A stretch of 64,000 bases of DNA from Litoditis marina (GCA_964036275.1 OZ038434.1:37099279-37163278), one strand, 5' to 3'. Counted from the first letter of the stretch, positions 33,101-46,435 are shown. Translations and numbers: made by a program. The notes: a model not told the origin generated them from the letters alone.

Positions 33101-35520
33101 TGCTCACATCTACCCAAGAGGGACTATTCTAGACAGTAATACCTAACCAGACACACTATTCCTTGGTTTTATGTAGTTTGAAAGAATAATGCCATAATTC
33201 TAACTGTTACCACTATAATGTGAGCCTTTTCAATGAGTTGTTGCTCACATCTACCCAAGAGGGACTATTCTAGACAGTAATACCTAACCAGACACACTAT
33301 TCCTTGGTTTTATGTAGTTTGAAAGAACAATGCCGTAATTCTAACTGTTCCCACTATAATGTGAGCCTTTTCAATGAGTTGTTGCTCACATCTACCCAAG
33401 AGGGACTATTCTAGACAGTAATACCTAACCAGACACACTATTCCTTGGTTTTATGTAGTTTGAAAGAATAATGCCATAATTCTAACTGTTACCACTATAA
33501 TGTGAGCCTTTTCAATGAGTTGTTGCTCACATCTACCCAAGAGGGACTATTCTAGACAGTAATACCTAACCAGACACCCTATTCCTTGGTTTTATGTAGT
33601 TTGACAGATCAATGCCATAATTCTAACTGTTCCCACTATAATGTGAGCCTTTTCAATGAGTTGTTGCTCACATCTACCCAAGAGGGACTATTCTAGACAG
33701 TAATACCTAACCAGACACACTATTCCTTGGTTTTATGTAGTTTGAAAGAACAATGCCGTAATTCTAACTGTTCCCACTATAATGTGAGCCTTTTCAATGA
33801 GTTGTTGCTCACATCTACCCAAGAGGGACTATTCTAGACAGTAATACCTAACCAGACACACTATTCCTTGGTTTTATGTAGTTTGAAAGAATAATGCCAT
33901 AATTCTAACTGTTACCACTATAATGTGAGCCTTTTCAATGAGTTGTTGCTCACATCTACCCAAGAGGGACTATTCTAGACAGTAATACCTAACCAGACAC
34001 ACTATTCCTTGGTTTTATGTAGTTTGAAAGAACAATGCCGTAATTCTAACTGTTCCCACTATAATGTGAGCCTTTTCAATGAGTTGTTGCTCACATCTAC
34101 CCAAGAGGGACTATTCTAGACAGTAATACCTAACCAGACACACTATTCCTTGGTTTTATGTAGTTTGAAAGAATAATGCCATAATTCTAACTGTTCCCAC
34201 TATAATGTGAGCCTTTTCAATGAGTTGTTGCTCACATCTACCCAAGAGGGACTATTCTAGACAGTAATACCTAACCAGACACACTATTCCTTGGTTTTAT
34301 GTAGTTTGAAAGAATAATGCCATAATTCTAACTGTTACCACTATAATGTGAGCCTTTTCAATGAGTTGTTGCTCACATCTACCCAAGAGGGACTATTCTA
34401 GACAGTAATACCTAACCAGACACACTATTCCTTGGTTTTATGTAGTTTGAAAGAACAATGCCGTAATTCTAACTGTTCCCACTATAATGTGAGCCTTTTC
34501 AATGAGTTGTTGCTCACATCTACCCAAGAGGGACTATTCTAGACAGTAATACCTAACCAGACACACTATTCCTTGGTTTTATGTAGTTTGAAAGAATAAT
34601 GCCATAATTCTAACTGTTACCACTATAATGTGAGCCTTTTCAATGAGTTGTTGCTCACATCTACCCAAGAGGGACTATTCTAGACAGTAATACCTAACCA
34701 GACACCCTATTCCTTGGTTTTATGTAGTTTGACAGATCAATGCCATAATTCTAACTGTTCCCACTATAATGTGAGCCTTTTCAATGAGTTGTTGCTCACA
34801 TCTACCCAAGAGGGACTATTCTAGACAGGAATACCTAACCAGACACACTATTCCTTGGTTTTATGTAGTTTGAAAGAACAATGCCATAATTCTAACTGTT
34901 ACCACTATAATGTGAGCCTTTTCAATGAGTTGTTGCTCACATCTACCCAAGAGGGACTATTCTAGACAGTAATACCTAACCAGACACACTATTCTTTGGT
35001 TTTATGTAGTTTGAAAGAACAATGCCGTAATTCTAACTGTTCCCACTATAATGTGAGCCTTTTCAATGAGTTGTTGCTCACATCTACCCAAGAGGGACTA
35101 TTCTAGACAGTAATACCTAACCAGACACCCTATTCCTTGGTTTTATGTAGTTTGAAAGATCAATGCCATAATTCTAACTGTTCCCACTATAATGTGAGCC
35201 TTTTCAATGAGCTGTTGCTCACATCTACCCAAGAGGGACTATTCTAGACAGGAATACCTAACCAGACACACTATTCCTTGGTTTTATGTAGTTTGAAAGA
35301 ACAATACCATAATTCTAACTGTTACCACTATAATGTGAGCCTTTTCAATGAGTTGTTGCTCACATCTACCCAAGAGGGACTATTCTAGACAGTAATACCT
35401 AACCAGACACACTATTCCTTGGTTTTATGTAGTTTGAAAGAACAATGCCGTAATTCTAACTGTTCCCACTATAATGTGAGCCTTTTCAATGAGTTGTTGC
35501 TCACATCTACCCAAGAGGGA
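27119..35520. repeat. 141-bp satellite array (main block, ~60 units)
   Basis: Head-to-tail copies of a unit running TGCCATAATTCTAACTGTTA ... GGTTTTATGTAGTTTGAAAG. Spacing of the GGTTTTATGTAG word is 141 bp, or 145 where a CCTT insertion occurs (27297 and 29274). Variants fall in ordered patterns: CCGTAATT/CCATAATT, TTACCAC/TTCCCAC, AGGAAT/AGTAAT/AGGAAAAC, GAACAA/GAATAA. No unit codes for protein; the frame 29070-29288 is a chance read of 1.5 units. Each unit has one GTAGTTTGAAAG and an inverted pair GTGAGC...GCTCAC. Confidence 0.97.
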
Positions 35521-35523
35521 AAG

Positions 35524-35547
35524 CAAATCAGCTGGAAAGCTGATTTG
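35524..35547. other. Perfect 10-bp hairpin at the satellite edge
   Basis: CAAATCAGCT-GGAA-AGCTGATTTG begins four bases after the last satellite base. It is not followed by a T-run. Its role is unknown. Confidence 0.7.
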
Positions 35548-35739
35548 AATACTTCAATAGTTGGTCTTTTAATGACATTCTGATGTTGTAACGAACGAAC
35601 AGTGTATTGTTTTTCAATGGCTAACTGGGTATGAAAATAATTATATGTCTCAATTTTTTCCCTGTACAAGTGAATTATATTTCTGATCAACATTCATCTT
35701 TTCAATCTTCTGATTTGTACTTACCATCATCTTATCATG

Positions 35740-35812
35740 TGAGAATATCGGTATCTTATCATTATCTTATCATATCATTATCTTATCATGTGAGAATATC
35801 GGTTCGGAAAAT
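35740..35812. promoter_or_regulatory. Cluster of GATA-type sites (CTTATC)
   Basis: CTTATC occurs repeatedly here, including two copies of TCTTATCATGTGAGAATATC about 50 bp apart. CTTATC is the reverse of the GATAAG core bound by nematode GATA factors. No gene is recognised close by, so this may only be a small tandem duplication. Confidence 0.3.
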
Positions 35813-36430
35813 AACTTTTGATTGTTTTTGGTTGTTTTCCATTTATTCCACCGAAATTCGGTAGTTTTCTTTCTGCCAACTCCAGAATATTCCATACATC
35901 ATCAAATAGTACTGGTAGTTGTTTGGTTTTCAAAAGCTTGTTATAGTTCAGTCTTACCGTGATTCGCGAGATTTCACTGAAAATCAGTTGGAAAAACTAC
36001 TCACACAATGGAACTGAAAGGCGTTCCCCGTATGCTGCTTCAGATAAAGCGAACCTCACACCCGTGGTCTTTTCCAGTTCAAATGAAACCCGAACTTGAA
36101 ATGTTGTCTGTAGTTTGCGTTTAAACTCAGAACAAGCGTCGTTGCAAAACAGTAAACTACTGTTCATACAGCGTGGCTGTCATAGATATTGATCGTTTGC
36201 CCAACCTTCATCGATCCGAAATTACAGTTTGCGATGTGGTCAGCATGAGGCAAACACTTTTGTCAGCAGAGATTTAGCTATGATATCGTCTTTTTGTTGT
36301 TGATTGAAATGCATAACTAGTTAGCTCTCCCGAGAGCGTATTAAAGCCTTCTCTAACTCAAATTCGGTTCGACTTACCTCTCGGAAAGTTTTTACGATAA
36401 TGGAGTACTGCTTGATAGACTATCGATTAC
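35813..36430. other. No gene recognised
   Basis: Unique-looking AT-rich sequence with no convincing frame, repeat match or RNA gene. Confidence 0.5.
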
Positions 36431-36663
36431 TAGTGACTACAGCATAAACAAGTCTTCATTGAAAAACCATGTCGTATGATGTTTCGAAATGTACAAACAA
36501 GGGTTGTCATGATTGATCACTTTTTGTTGGTAAAAGAAGCTGTAACAGGCTTGGAGTTGGTTGATTGCTTGGCCCTCAAGCGGGGGGCGGCTAGGCGAAG
36601 GGCAGGCGCGATGTAGTCGTTGCCTGCGGAAAGGTGGAGGGGTACTGTATATATCCCTTTCCG

Positions 36664-36742
36664 CTGTTATGTGCTCTATTAGCGAAGTTGTTAGCGCTCT
36701 GCTTCGAATATTTTGCTCACAGGTTCGTTTCCGGCGAGAGAC
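36664..36742 (+). repeat. tRNA-derived element (degenerate)
   Basis: TAGCGAAGTTGTTAGCGCTC and GGTTCGTTTCC occupy the A-box and B-box positions of a tRNA-like gene, and the rest matches copies at 43937 and 51249 (minus). The B-box has a T for A change. The shared 3' tail (GAGAGACAGAAAT...AAATTTGG) points to a SINE, not a working tRNA. Confidence 0.5.
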
Positions 36743-36885
36743 AGAAATATATAAATTTGGCACCTACTATAGCAGATGCGCTACTCGAGCATTATCTTCA
36801 AAGGAGTTACAAAGGGTTACTCTAAGCTCAAGCATTTTTTTCATTTTTTCTAGACGCATGTTCTCGAACGGTCAATGGGACACAC

Positions 36886-37418
36886 CGTAACCAATCACTA
36901 GGGCAGCCAAAAAGATGATCACTCTCAAAAAAGACTTTTTTGTTCATTATAACCAGTAGACGATGATAGAACGAAATGGCAGTCGTCATAACGTTGTAGG
37001 TCGTCAGAAACTCCAAAATAGCAAAACTGAAACAAAGGTATATAGGAATATACTTTGTTATTCAAAGTATGAATGAATAGACAGAGATACCAAAACAAAC
37101 TGAGATGAAATCCAAAAACAGTTAGTCAAGTTGAGGCGAAAATTTATGGACGAAAATGTATCAATAATTTACCTCGGACATAATATAACCAATAGAACCA
37201 GCTGAACGAGAGCAGAAACAGTTTGGTAGTCGAGTATGACATCGAATTCGGGATAAAATAGAGAATAACAGATTATTCTCAATTGAGTCGTGTACATCAG
37301 TGGCATTCACATGTCATAACCACAAGTAGACCTATGGTCACCAGTATACATGAGCGGAGTATGGAAGAATATGATTCATGTTGTTGAAAACGACCACGGA
37401 TGTAGTGAAATACATCAT
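36886..37418 (-). pseudogene. Membrane-protein family exon blocks
   Basis: Exon 37418-37173 (CATCTGAAAG acceptor side, CCGAG|GTAAAT donor) and exon 37026-36886 (GTTTCAG acceptor, GGTTACG|GTGTGT donor). The second reads FAILEFLTTYNVMTTAISFY, then HRLLVIMNKKVFFESD. The first has stops in the matching frame. The unknown exon at 37633 lies just upstream on the same strand. Confidence 0.5.
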
Positions 37419-37632
37419 CTGAAAGAAGTATAGATATGTATGAGTCACAGCTCTCACAACTGTCAATTTTTCATATCTCGCTACTAGTCGTTTTCTTTGC
37501 TTCGCCAAAATCAGGTCAAAATAAAATAACGTTAACTAGAACAGTATTCTGATGTATGATTAAACGACTCAATTTCAATTTACAATCATCACTTACATTT
37601 TATACAACATGAACGAGTCGAAAGTTACTTAC

Positions 37633-37865
37633 CTAATCGAAGTTGGTCATTTTCTGGCAGTGGAGCATTCTCAGAAAGTATTCTTCGTTGAAAACCTCTG
37701 CGATCTCCTTGTGAAGTGTTGTTGAGGTTTTACGGTAGATATGATGGTGAGGTAGGCCAATCGAACCAGAACAAAGAGGTGTCTGGACGAAAACTGGTGC
37801 CGTGCTCAGATGTATCAATGTACAGTAGCACTCTTCATAAACGGTATCCGTTTCTTCTCCAATAT
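37633..37865 (-). pseudogene. Unrecognised conserved exon 'U' (copy 1)
   Basis: A frame of about 77 codons reads EECYCTLIHLSTAPVFVQTP, later GLPHHHIYRKTSTTLHKEIA and EVFNEEYFLRMLH. It ends at a good donor (TTAG|GTAAGT), but a TAG lies just before it. The copy at 45415 differs by few residues, many of the nucleotide changes being conservative, and lacks the TAG. No membrane helix or known motif is seen. It lies 5' of the membrane-family exons in both copies and may be an upstream exon of that family or a separate gene. Confidence 0.45.
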
Positions 37866-38039
37866 GTTATCTGACTTTGACCGTGAGAAGTTGTCTTAAA
37901 TCTTCTCATTCAACCGTTCCGAGAAGCAAGGAATTAATTCAGAGACCGTTGTCACCATTTCGTTCCTGAAATCAGTTGGAATGGGGATTGACATGGATTG
38001 ACAGTTGTAGTTTGCACTCGATACATAATTCCATCTTCG

Positions 38040-38553
38040 AACAAAATAAGCAGGAGCAAACTACAAACACAGCAGGATGTATCCTATGAAATACACGGTC
38101 GCTTCGCTATGATATAACAGGTTTTTAGTTTGATCGCGATACGCTGATCACAACCGAGATTCGGTCAATGATTGCCAACTTTATGTTCTAGATGTGTTTT
38201 TGAAAACAGTTGAGATGTGTTTTGGAGAAATATGGAGCAAACTGACCTGCTAGTTTGAACATAAATATTGTAGAAGTAAGTACGTAGTACTTTTCAGAGA
38301 TGTATGATCCGGTAATGAGAATTATATAGGGTCAAAGGTTACACCAAGATGCCACGCCCATGAGTTAATTGGGGTTTCAGTTTTGAGTAGCACACCTGGG
38401 TGAGAATACTGGAGAAGCAATGGGACCAATAGGCAATTGGATGAGAAATTGGATTGGATTCAATGGATAAATGCACTCAATTATGCCCTAGAAGTAGAGA
38501 TAGAAATCAAATCATTATTTTCCGTGGGTCGAAACTTGAAATACAAGCATACT

Positions 38554-38585
<32 letters not shown>

Positions 38586-38715
38586 ATTAGTTAGTTGCAC
38601 AGTCACGTGAAACATGTTAAACACAGCAGAATTCAAAAATGTGCAATGACAAAGTGCACGATACCTCATTAGAATGCTTACTTACGTGACTATTCAATCG
38701 ACATTTAGTATATAA
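38040..38715. repeat. Partial unit R, reversed, with TTAG microsatellite
   Basis: Contains reversed unit R landmarks (AACACAGCAGGATG, ACACCAAGATGCCACGCC, AGTAGCACACCTGGGTGAGA) and a (TTAG)n run at about 38553-38596. The TTAG run differs from the nematode telomere repeat TTAGGC. Confidence 0.75.
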
Positions 38716-39339
38716 TGTCGAATTCAGGAATCTGCTCAAACTAAAACACGGCTTTGGCTTCTCAAAACTTGTCAAAAACTGAGAATCTGAAATTTGGGTC
38801 AAAATTCACAGGTTGGGTTTATTGGACCTAGAGAAGCTTAAGTTTATAGTTTCAGAAAAACATATTAAAGTTGAATTTTCGTATTCCGGATATTTTTGGA
38901 TAGTGGGATATGAAGCATTGGGGACTCTTATTTTTTACAGAGTTATAGCGTTTCAGAGTATCGTCATGGATTGGTGACATTATCCCTTATGAAGTGACTC
39001 ACGTAAGTGGGGATGAGTTTTACGGTGAGGGTCCCAGATCCTATATCTCGGCTCAACGTGGTTCGAATCCCGGAAACTCTTTCTCAGTTGTTCATCAACT
39101 CAGTTGATGGCGGTGTGCAGAAAATTGAGGTCGACACTGAAAAACGTTATGGCTCATCGTGATTTCGGTCATTTTTTTTCTTATTTTGGCGATACAAATC
39201 GTTAAAATGATGTTCAGATGTGAACGTTTCCGGAACACTTTTTTTCTATCGAGATTATCCACAAATCGGTTTTCGATTCGTGAAATTCGGTTGAGAGCAG
39301 ACTTATAGCCGAAGTTTCAAAATTTTGTCATTTCTGTCC

Positions 39340-40826
39340 ATTTCCATGATTTTGACAGCAGTCAAGTTTTTCAAAGGTTAAATCTACGCCAACAGTATAG
39401 TCCCGATCATTCCTTCTGAGACTTGGCAGTGTGCCAACGAATACTCTAGGATGTTTTTCACCGCTTTGGAGGTTTTTTCAATAATCTGCAAAACTCTGGA
39501 AGCGATTGTTCAATCCCATAAGACAATGTTAACAAAAAACGTCTGTAGAGTACTTTGTCTGCTCTGAGGAATAGTCATCCAAAAACTTTCACGTTTCTGA
39601 TTTCTGCTGTGTTTAACATGTTTCAAGTGACTGTGCAAACTATTAACAATATTATGTCTATTCATATTTGCACGTTACCATGATCATCGTCCTTAGAGGC
39701 ATAGGCGAAAGCTGTCCTTTTGTTGTTTGTTCTTCTGTATTTGTAGTTTGATCACATTCCTGAAGTCAACAATTCTTCTTTTTCTCATGTCCCGGACATC
39801 ATGATTTGGTTCATATTCTCACTTCTGGAACATAATTGAGGTTCAAGGTAAATCCTCAATTACCTATCGCCTTTCCAATATTCTCACCCAGGTGTGCTAC
39901 TCAAAACTGAAACCCCAATTAACTTGTAGGCGTGGCATCTTGGTGTAACCTTTAACCCTATATAATTCTCATTACCGGATCATACATCTCTGGAAAGTAC
40001 TACATACTTACCTATACAATATTTATGTTCTCCCTATCAGGTTAGTTTTCTTCATATTTCTTTACCAGAAATCTCAATTGTTCCTAATGAACAAGATGTT
40101 CATCGTTAATATATACCTCGCAATTGCTCACCGAATCTTAGCTGTAATCAGAACTTCGCGATCAAACTACAAATCTGTATAACTTAGCGAAGCGAGCGTG
40201 TATTCCGTGGAACAAATATTCTGGCTGTATTTAGTTACCACATTCGATCTCTCAATCGTATTCTGCTGTGTTTATAGTCTGAGAAATAGTTGGACTGGTT
40301 GTGTAGCAATAGTACGCATTATACGTTCCTGACTAAAAAGGGAACGTATTACCCATATTCATGATACTGACTTTTTCAAGCGAATCAAACGTTTGAGAGA
40401 GTATAGCAGACGTTCCATATTGCTTGAATAGTATTGATTTTTCAGGAAATATGTGAAGTGCGGGTGGTGATGGTAAAAGGTTTCGGTGGATCGTACCAAT
40501 AAAGTACTGCAAGAAAGCACCAGCTTGGTTTCCGACTCTTTCTTCAGTTACTGGACAAGGTGATTAAGTTTTATTAGTTCCAATAATTTACTGTTAAATG
40601 ATTTCAAGTAAGACAACGTTTCATACTGCTGAACTTTACGGGCTCCAAGCCTATTTTCGTACTTTGGTAGAGGTGCGGAGGCCAAAACGGTGTAACTTTG
40701 AACTTAATCAATAATTAACTTCACAGATAGTCTTAATTATTATTAGTTCAATTGGTTATTTATGCGAAAACTTCGTTCAATTTAAGAATTCAGTCCCCAG
40801 GTATAACTTTCCAACTTTTTTTTCAG
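39340..40826. repeat. Unit R (copy, with internal deletion)
   Basis: Same landmarks as 20590-22557, but lacking the segment around TCTACGTTATCCATAGTGAT. Leads directly into the exon block at 40827. Confidence 0.85.
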
Positions 40827-41348
40827 GTGGTACATTCCACTACATTCATGACGGTTTTTAACATTATGAATCATATTCTTCTACATATCGGTCATTCATA
40901 CTGGTTTTCCATGGTATCAGTGTGTTTTGGATCAGTACAGTACCACTGATGTACTGACCTCATTGGCGATTTTCTCTATTGTATCCCGAGTTCGATGTTA
41001 TACTCCACTACCAAACTGTTTCTGCTCTCCTTCAGCTGATTCTATTGGTTCTATTATGTCCGAGGTACATTGTTGAATTAGTTCTCTCCACACTTTCTCG
41101 CCGCTTGACTAACCGTTTTTAGTTTTTGCTCGGGTTGTTTTGGTGTCCAAATCCATTTTCATATTATTTGAATAACGAAATATTCCTGTTTCAGTTTCGC
41201 TATTTTGATGAGCCTGGCGACCAACAACGTTATGACGGCTGCCATTTCGTTCTATCATCGTCTACTAGTTATGAAGAGAGAAAAGGTCACTTTTCCTTCC
41301 GTAATAATGTTTCTGGCCAATATTATGCTGGTCTACCTATCGGTTACG
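40827..41348 (+). pseudogene. Membrane-protein family exon pair, best-preserved third helix
   Basis: Exon 40827-41064 (238 bp, CCGAG|GTACAT donor) and exon 41195-41348 (TTTCAG acceptor, GGTTACG|GTGAGT donor). The second is fully open and reads FAILMSLATNNVMTAAISFY, then HRLLVMKREKVTF and PSVIMFLANIMLVYLSV: two hydrophobic helices flanking a basic loop. The first exon has a stop in the frame that would join to it. A further first-exon-like block follows at 41583-41700. Confidence 0.55.
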
Positions 41349-41905
41349 GTGAGTCCGGTTAAAATTTCGAAAAAATTGGTGTGTTTCCAGAGAAAGTTGC
41401 TCGAAAAGCGGTTGAGCATAGAGTCCCGAGATTTTCTTACAAAAATCAAACCAAACCAGAGAGAGGGGGAACCTCACTTATTTTTGAAGCTGAACGTATG
41501 GACTCAGTTTAAGTCGCAACAGGCAAAATTGGCAGAAGTGTAAATAGTAAATAGTAACCCATAACGATACTTTTTTTCCAGAAGGTACCACTACTTCCAT
41601 AGTTGTTTTCAACATCATGAATCATATTATTCTACATTCCAGTCATATATACTGGTTTTCAATGGTTCAATTATGGTTATGGATCAGTACAGTACCACTG
41701 ACTGATGTACTGTTAATATATGAGGTTTGTACTTTAGTCATATCTGTATCTTCGCCACTGATAAGAGATCCTCTGCAACGAATGTATATTCATGAAATAG
41801 AGCCATAACTATTTAAATCCATGTAGCATCAAATTCGTTTCCAGGTAACAATTATTATATTTGCGTATAATAGTTCTTCACCCTTCACTCACATTTTATT
41901 TATAG

Positions 41906-42784
<879 letters not shown>

Positions 42785-42984
42785 GGATCGTTATGCAGTT
42801 CTTCATCATACCGTAATACACATATATACTTGTTGATTAGCCGACTTGCAATGAAATGTCCATTTATACATGTATGTTTTGTAAAGGAAATGAAAAGGAA
42901 ATGATAAATAAATGATGTTATGACGCTGGAACACACTTATTGAATTCAATTCAACATTCGTATGCTACGAGAAGAAGGACCTAA

Positions 42985-43200
42985 ACGGGAACAATTTTTC
43001 TGTGACAACCATTCCAAAAAAGGGCATATTCCACCGATCACAATAACTATCGTTGGATTAGTTTGACATCGATATTTGCACAAAATTCTGCACAACACTG
43101 TTGAATAGTGCCAGAGAGTCAACACACCGATTTGAGAGAAGACGAGTAACGGTTGTTTAGATTGTTGTGTCGACGGCATTGAAATTCGAGTGGTACTCAA
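42985..43200 (+). pseudogene. Non-LTR retrotransposon RT fragment
   Basis: VTTIPKKG in one frame is followed, after a frameshift, by DHNNYRWISLTSIFAQNSAQ in another. PKKG, then NYR-x-I-S-L-T-S, is the start of the reverse-transcriptase domain of RTE/CR1-type LINEs. Stops and shifts follow. The open minus-strand frame 42946-43200 is its shadow. Bases 43200-43550 hold nothing recognised. Confidence 0.5.
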
Positions 43201-43936
43201 GTTTCTAATTCGAAATGCTCAAAACTCCAGTCAAATTGGGAGCCCTAGATCCTAAAAAATGATTCGAACTGGTTGGAATCAAAACTTGAATAGCTCGAGT
43301 TTGATGTTCGTGTGTGACAATGGGGCGCAAAACGAACTGCATATATACCTGATAAAACCCAAATTCGACTTCAAGTAACCCCAGAAATTTGGCGAAAACT
43401 CGAATGTTTCGAATTAAAACTTCAGGATGGTTCGTAGCGAAGGAGTTCAAACTTGTAAATTCGGGGTGACTTGTCTTCCTCTGCGGGAATTGAAAAAGTT
43501 TCATGTATTAATTGAACAGCTGCAATGTGAAAGAATTTCATTTGAAAAATCTTTGTAATGTTTCGTAATGTACAAACAAGTGTTGTCATGATCATCGATT
43601 GTTGGTCAAAGAAGCTGTCACTGGTATGGAGTCAGTTGGTTGGCCCTGCAAAACATAAGTTTTGATTATGATCGCACAATCTCCAATTTTTTCATTCACG
43701 CCATGAAAGTTGATGTTACCGATGGCTTGATTGAATTTTGAAATGATTAAGAATCATTCAAAACTTATTTTTGTTCACGAATTTCTCTGTTCAAGTTGAA
43801 AGGTTTGAATCTGTTAGTTCGACGTAACTGCCACTGGATCCTGTTTCATAGTCGTCGCCAACGGAAAGGCGGGAGGGTACTGTATCTCTCACTTCCTGCT
43901 GTGTACGCACACATGTATTCGGTTTCGAAGCTCGCC

Positions 43937-44014
43937 GGTTATGTGCTGCAATAGCGCAGTGGTTTGCGCCCTGCTACGAAACTTTTGCTCGCAAGTTCGA
44001 TTCCGACAAGAGAC
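43937..44014 (+). repeat. tRNA-derived element (A and B boxes intact)
   Basis: TAGCGCAGTGG at 43952-43962 fits the A box and GTTCGATTCC at 43995-44004 fits the B box. The D-arm pair GCGC/GCGC is present. The acceptor stem does not pair convincingly and the element recurs with a common tail, so a tRNA-derived SINE or tRNA pseudogene is more likely than a working tRNA. Confidence 0.55.
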
Positions 44015-44722
44015 AGAAATTCATAAATTTGGTATTCACTATAGTAGGAGTGGGAAAGACTACGTGTTAGACGGCAAGACGCGCTCCCGACGAAGCAGCC
44101 TCATACGGTGTATGCTGCCCTATACCTTCATGTTTGTACTTCGATCAGTTCGATCCCGTTGGTTCCCGGTCAAAAATTGTGAATTACGGCGAAACCGACC
44201 CACATCAGAGTCTTAACAATCAAAGAGACCATTTCATTTTCTTTCCAGTTTCTCTTTACAAACATACATGTACTAAATGAAATTTCATTGCGAGAATTAC
44301 AAACACATCAGATCAACAAGGAATTATGCGGTTCTCGGCATTCTGCAAAACTGGATAACGACGAGGTACAGACTTCACAGCTCCAAACAGTTTCAGAGGG
44401 ATCCCCTGTCTTCCTGGCAGACGGTACAGAGACCTCTGGGGATACTGAAGTTGAAGATGTCGTCTGAAAATCGGTGAAATGATAATTTGTATCAGTTTTT
44501 TATTTTCCTAGTAGAAGTAAGTGTCCAGATTACACCAACGAAATTTGGAGGAAATCCAAAAACGCCAACATACCAAACTTCCAGACCAAACATTCGAAAT
44601 TCCTGCGATTCCTCCTCTCTCGTTCGGTGAGATGTTTTTGAGTCAATCTCGGGATGGTTACTCTATACTCGAGCGCCTTTTCAGGTTAGACCAATCTTTC
44701 TGAACGTTTCAAGCGGACTCAC

Positions 44723-45207
44723 CGTAACCAATAAGTAGGACAGCATAACAATTGCCAGAAACAGGATTACTCTCCAAACGGTGACTTTTCCACCCTCTAT
44801 AACCAGTAGACGATGATAGAACGAAATGGCAGTCGTCATAACGTTGTTGATCGCCAGACCCAGCAGAACGATAAAACTGAAATATAGGAATATATTTCGT
44901 TTTTCATAGAATATGGAAATAGATTTGGATTTGGACACCAAAACAATCCGACCAAAACCAAAAACGGTTAGTCAAGTGAGGAGAAAGTGTGGAGTCAGAT
45001 ATCAACAATTTACCTGGGACACAAGAGAACGAATAGAACCAGCTGAAGGAGAACAGAAACAGTTTGGTAGTCGAGTATGACATCGAATTCAGGATAAAAT
45101 AGAGAATAGCAGAACAATCGCAATTGAGGTCAGTACATCGGTGGTATTCACATGTCATAACCACAAGTACACCATCGGACGACCACGGATGTAGTGAAAT
45201 ATATCAT
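44723..45207 (-). pseudogene. Membrane-protein family exon blocks
   Basis: Exon 45207-45014 is shortened in its 5' half. Exon 44876-44723 (TTTCAG acceptor, GGTTACG|GTGAGT donor) is open and reads FIVLLGLAINNVMTTAISFY, then HRLLVIEGGKVTV and WRVILFLAIVMLSYLLV. Second copy of 36886-37418. Confidence 0.5.
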
Positions 45208-45414
45208 CTGAAAGAAGTATAGCTATGTATGAGTTACAGTTCTCACAACTGTCCGTTTTTTTTCCGCTACTATTTGTTTACTTTGTTATGCTAAAATCAG
45301 GTCAAAATATAAGAACTTCAACTATACCAAAGTTTTCCTGTATGATTAAACGACTCAATTTCATTTTAGCATCATAAGTTACATTTCATAGAACATGAAC
45401 GAGCCAAACGTTAC

Positions 45415-45653
45415 CTCCATCGAACTTGGTCCTTTTCTGGCTGTGGAGCATTCTCAGAAAGTATTCTTCGTTGAAAACCTCTGCGATCTCCTTGTGAAGT
45501 GTTGTTGAGGTTTCACGGTAGATATGATGGTGAGGTAGGCCAATCGAACCAGAATAAAGAGGTGTCTGGACGAAACCTGGTGCCGCGCTCAGATGTATCA
45601 ATGTACAGTAGCACTCTTCGTAAACAATATCCGTTTCTTCTCCAATATGTTAT
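45415..45653 (-). pseudogene. Unrecognised conserved exon 'U' (copy 2)
   Basis: Open for about 79 codons from HIGEETDIVYEECYC to KRTKFDGG, ending at GATGGAG|GTAACG. Unlike copy 1 it has no stop before the donor. No known domain is recognised. It has no transmembrane segment and is mildly rich in His and aromatic residues. Confidence 0.45.
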
Positions 45654-46403
45654 CTGACTTTGACCGTGAGAAGTTGTCTTAAATCTTCTCATTCAACCGT
45701 TCCGAGAAGCAAGGAATCAATTCAGAGACCGTTGTCACCATTTCGTTCCTGAAATCAGTTGGAATGGGGATTGACATGGGTTGACAGTTGTAGTTTGCAC
45801 TCGATACATAATTCCATCTTCGAACAAAATAAGCATGAGCAAACTACAAACACAGCAGGATGTACTTGAGTTCAAATGTGTTAACTGAACACAGGAGAAA
45901 GCTGTGTTCTATGAAATACACGGTCGCTTCGCTATGATATAACAGGTTTGTAGTTTGATCGCGATACGCTGATCACAACCGGGATTCGGTCAATGATTGC
46001 TAACTTTATGTTCTAGATGAAACAACGTGTTTTTGAAAACAATTGAGATGTGTTTTTGAAAACAATTGAGATTTTGAATAAATTGAAGGAAACTAACCTG
46101 CTAGTTTGAACATAAATATTGTAGAAGTAAGTACGTAGTACTTTCCAGAGATGTCTGAACCGGTAATGAGAATTATAGAGGGTTAAAGGTTACACCAAGA
46201 TGCCACGCCTACTAGTTAATTGGGGTTTCTGTTTTGAGTAGCACACCTGGGTAATAATATTGAAAAAGCAATGGGACCAATAGGTAATTGGATGAGAAAT
46301 TGGATTGGATTCAGTTTATAAATGCACTCAATTATGCCCTAGAAGTGAAGATAGAAATCAAATTATTATTTTCCGTGTGTCAAAACTTGAAATACAAATA
46401 TAC

Positions 46404-46404
46404 T

Positions 46405-46435
<31 letters not shown>

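Larger units (their letters stand above)
36473..39335. repeat. Direct duplication, first copy
   Basis: Matches 43556-47165 in the same orientation, with indels. Shared order: TGTACAAACAAG...GTTGTCATGAT, the tRNA-like element, membrane-family pseudo-exons (minus), the unknown 'U' exon (minus), a TTAG microsatellite, and a tail with TCCCAGATCCTATATCTCGG and ACTCAGTTGATGGCGGTGTG. Confidence 0.85.

Noticed and set aside
27119..35520. Regular repeat array considered as a CRISPR-like array
   Set aside because: Units are contiguous 141-bp tandem copies without unique spacers, in a eukaryotic context.
38553..38596. (TTAG)n as an internal telomere tract
   Set aside because: Nematode telomeres use TTAGGC; this is a plain TTAG microsatellite, also seen at 46404.
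39050..39080. GGTTCGAATCCCGG as a second tRNA gene
   Set aside because: Only a B-box-like word is present; no A box or stems fit around it. The copy at 46890 behaves the same way.
40827..41348. Seven-helix chemoreceptor (serpentine receptor) gene
   Set aside because: The helix-YHRLLV-helix exon looks receptor-like, but the family as assembled has at most about four helices and a short polar tail, and no receptor signature was found.
43937..44014. Functional tRNA gene
   Set aside because: A and B boxes are good but the acceptor stem is not convincing and the element recurs with a shared tail.
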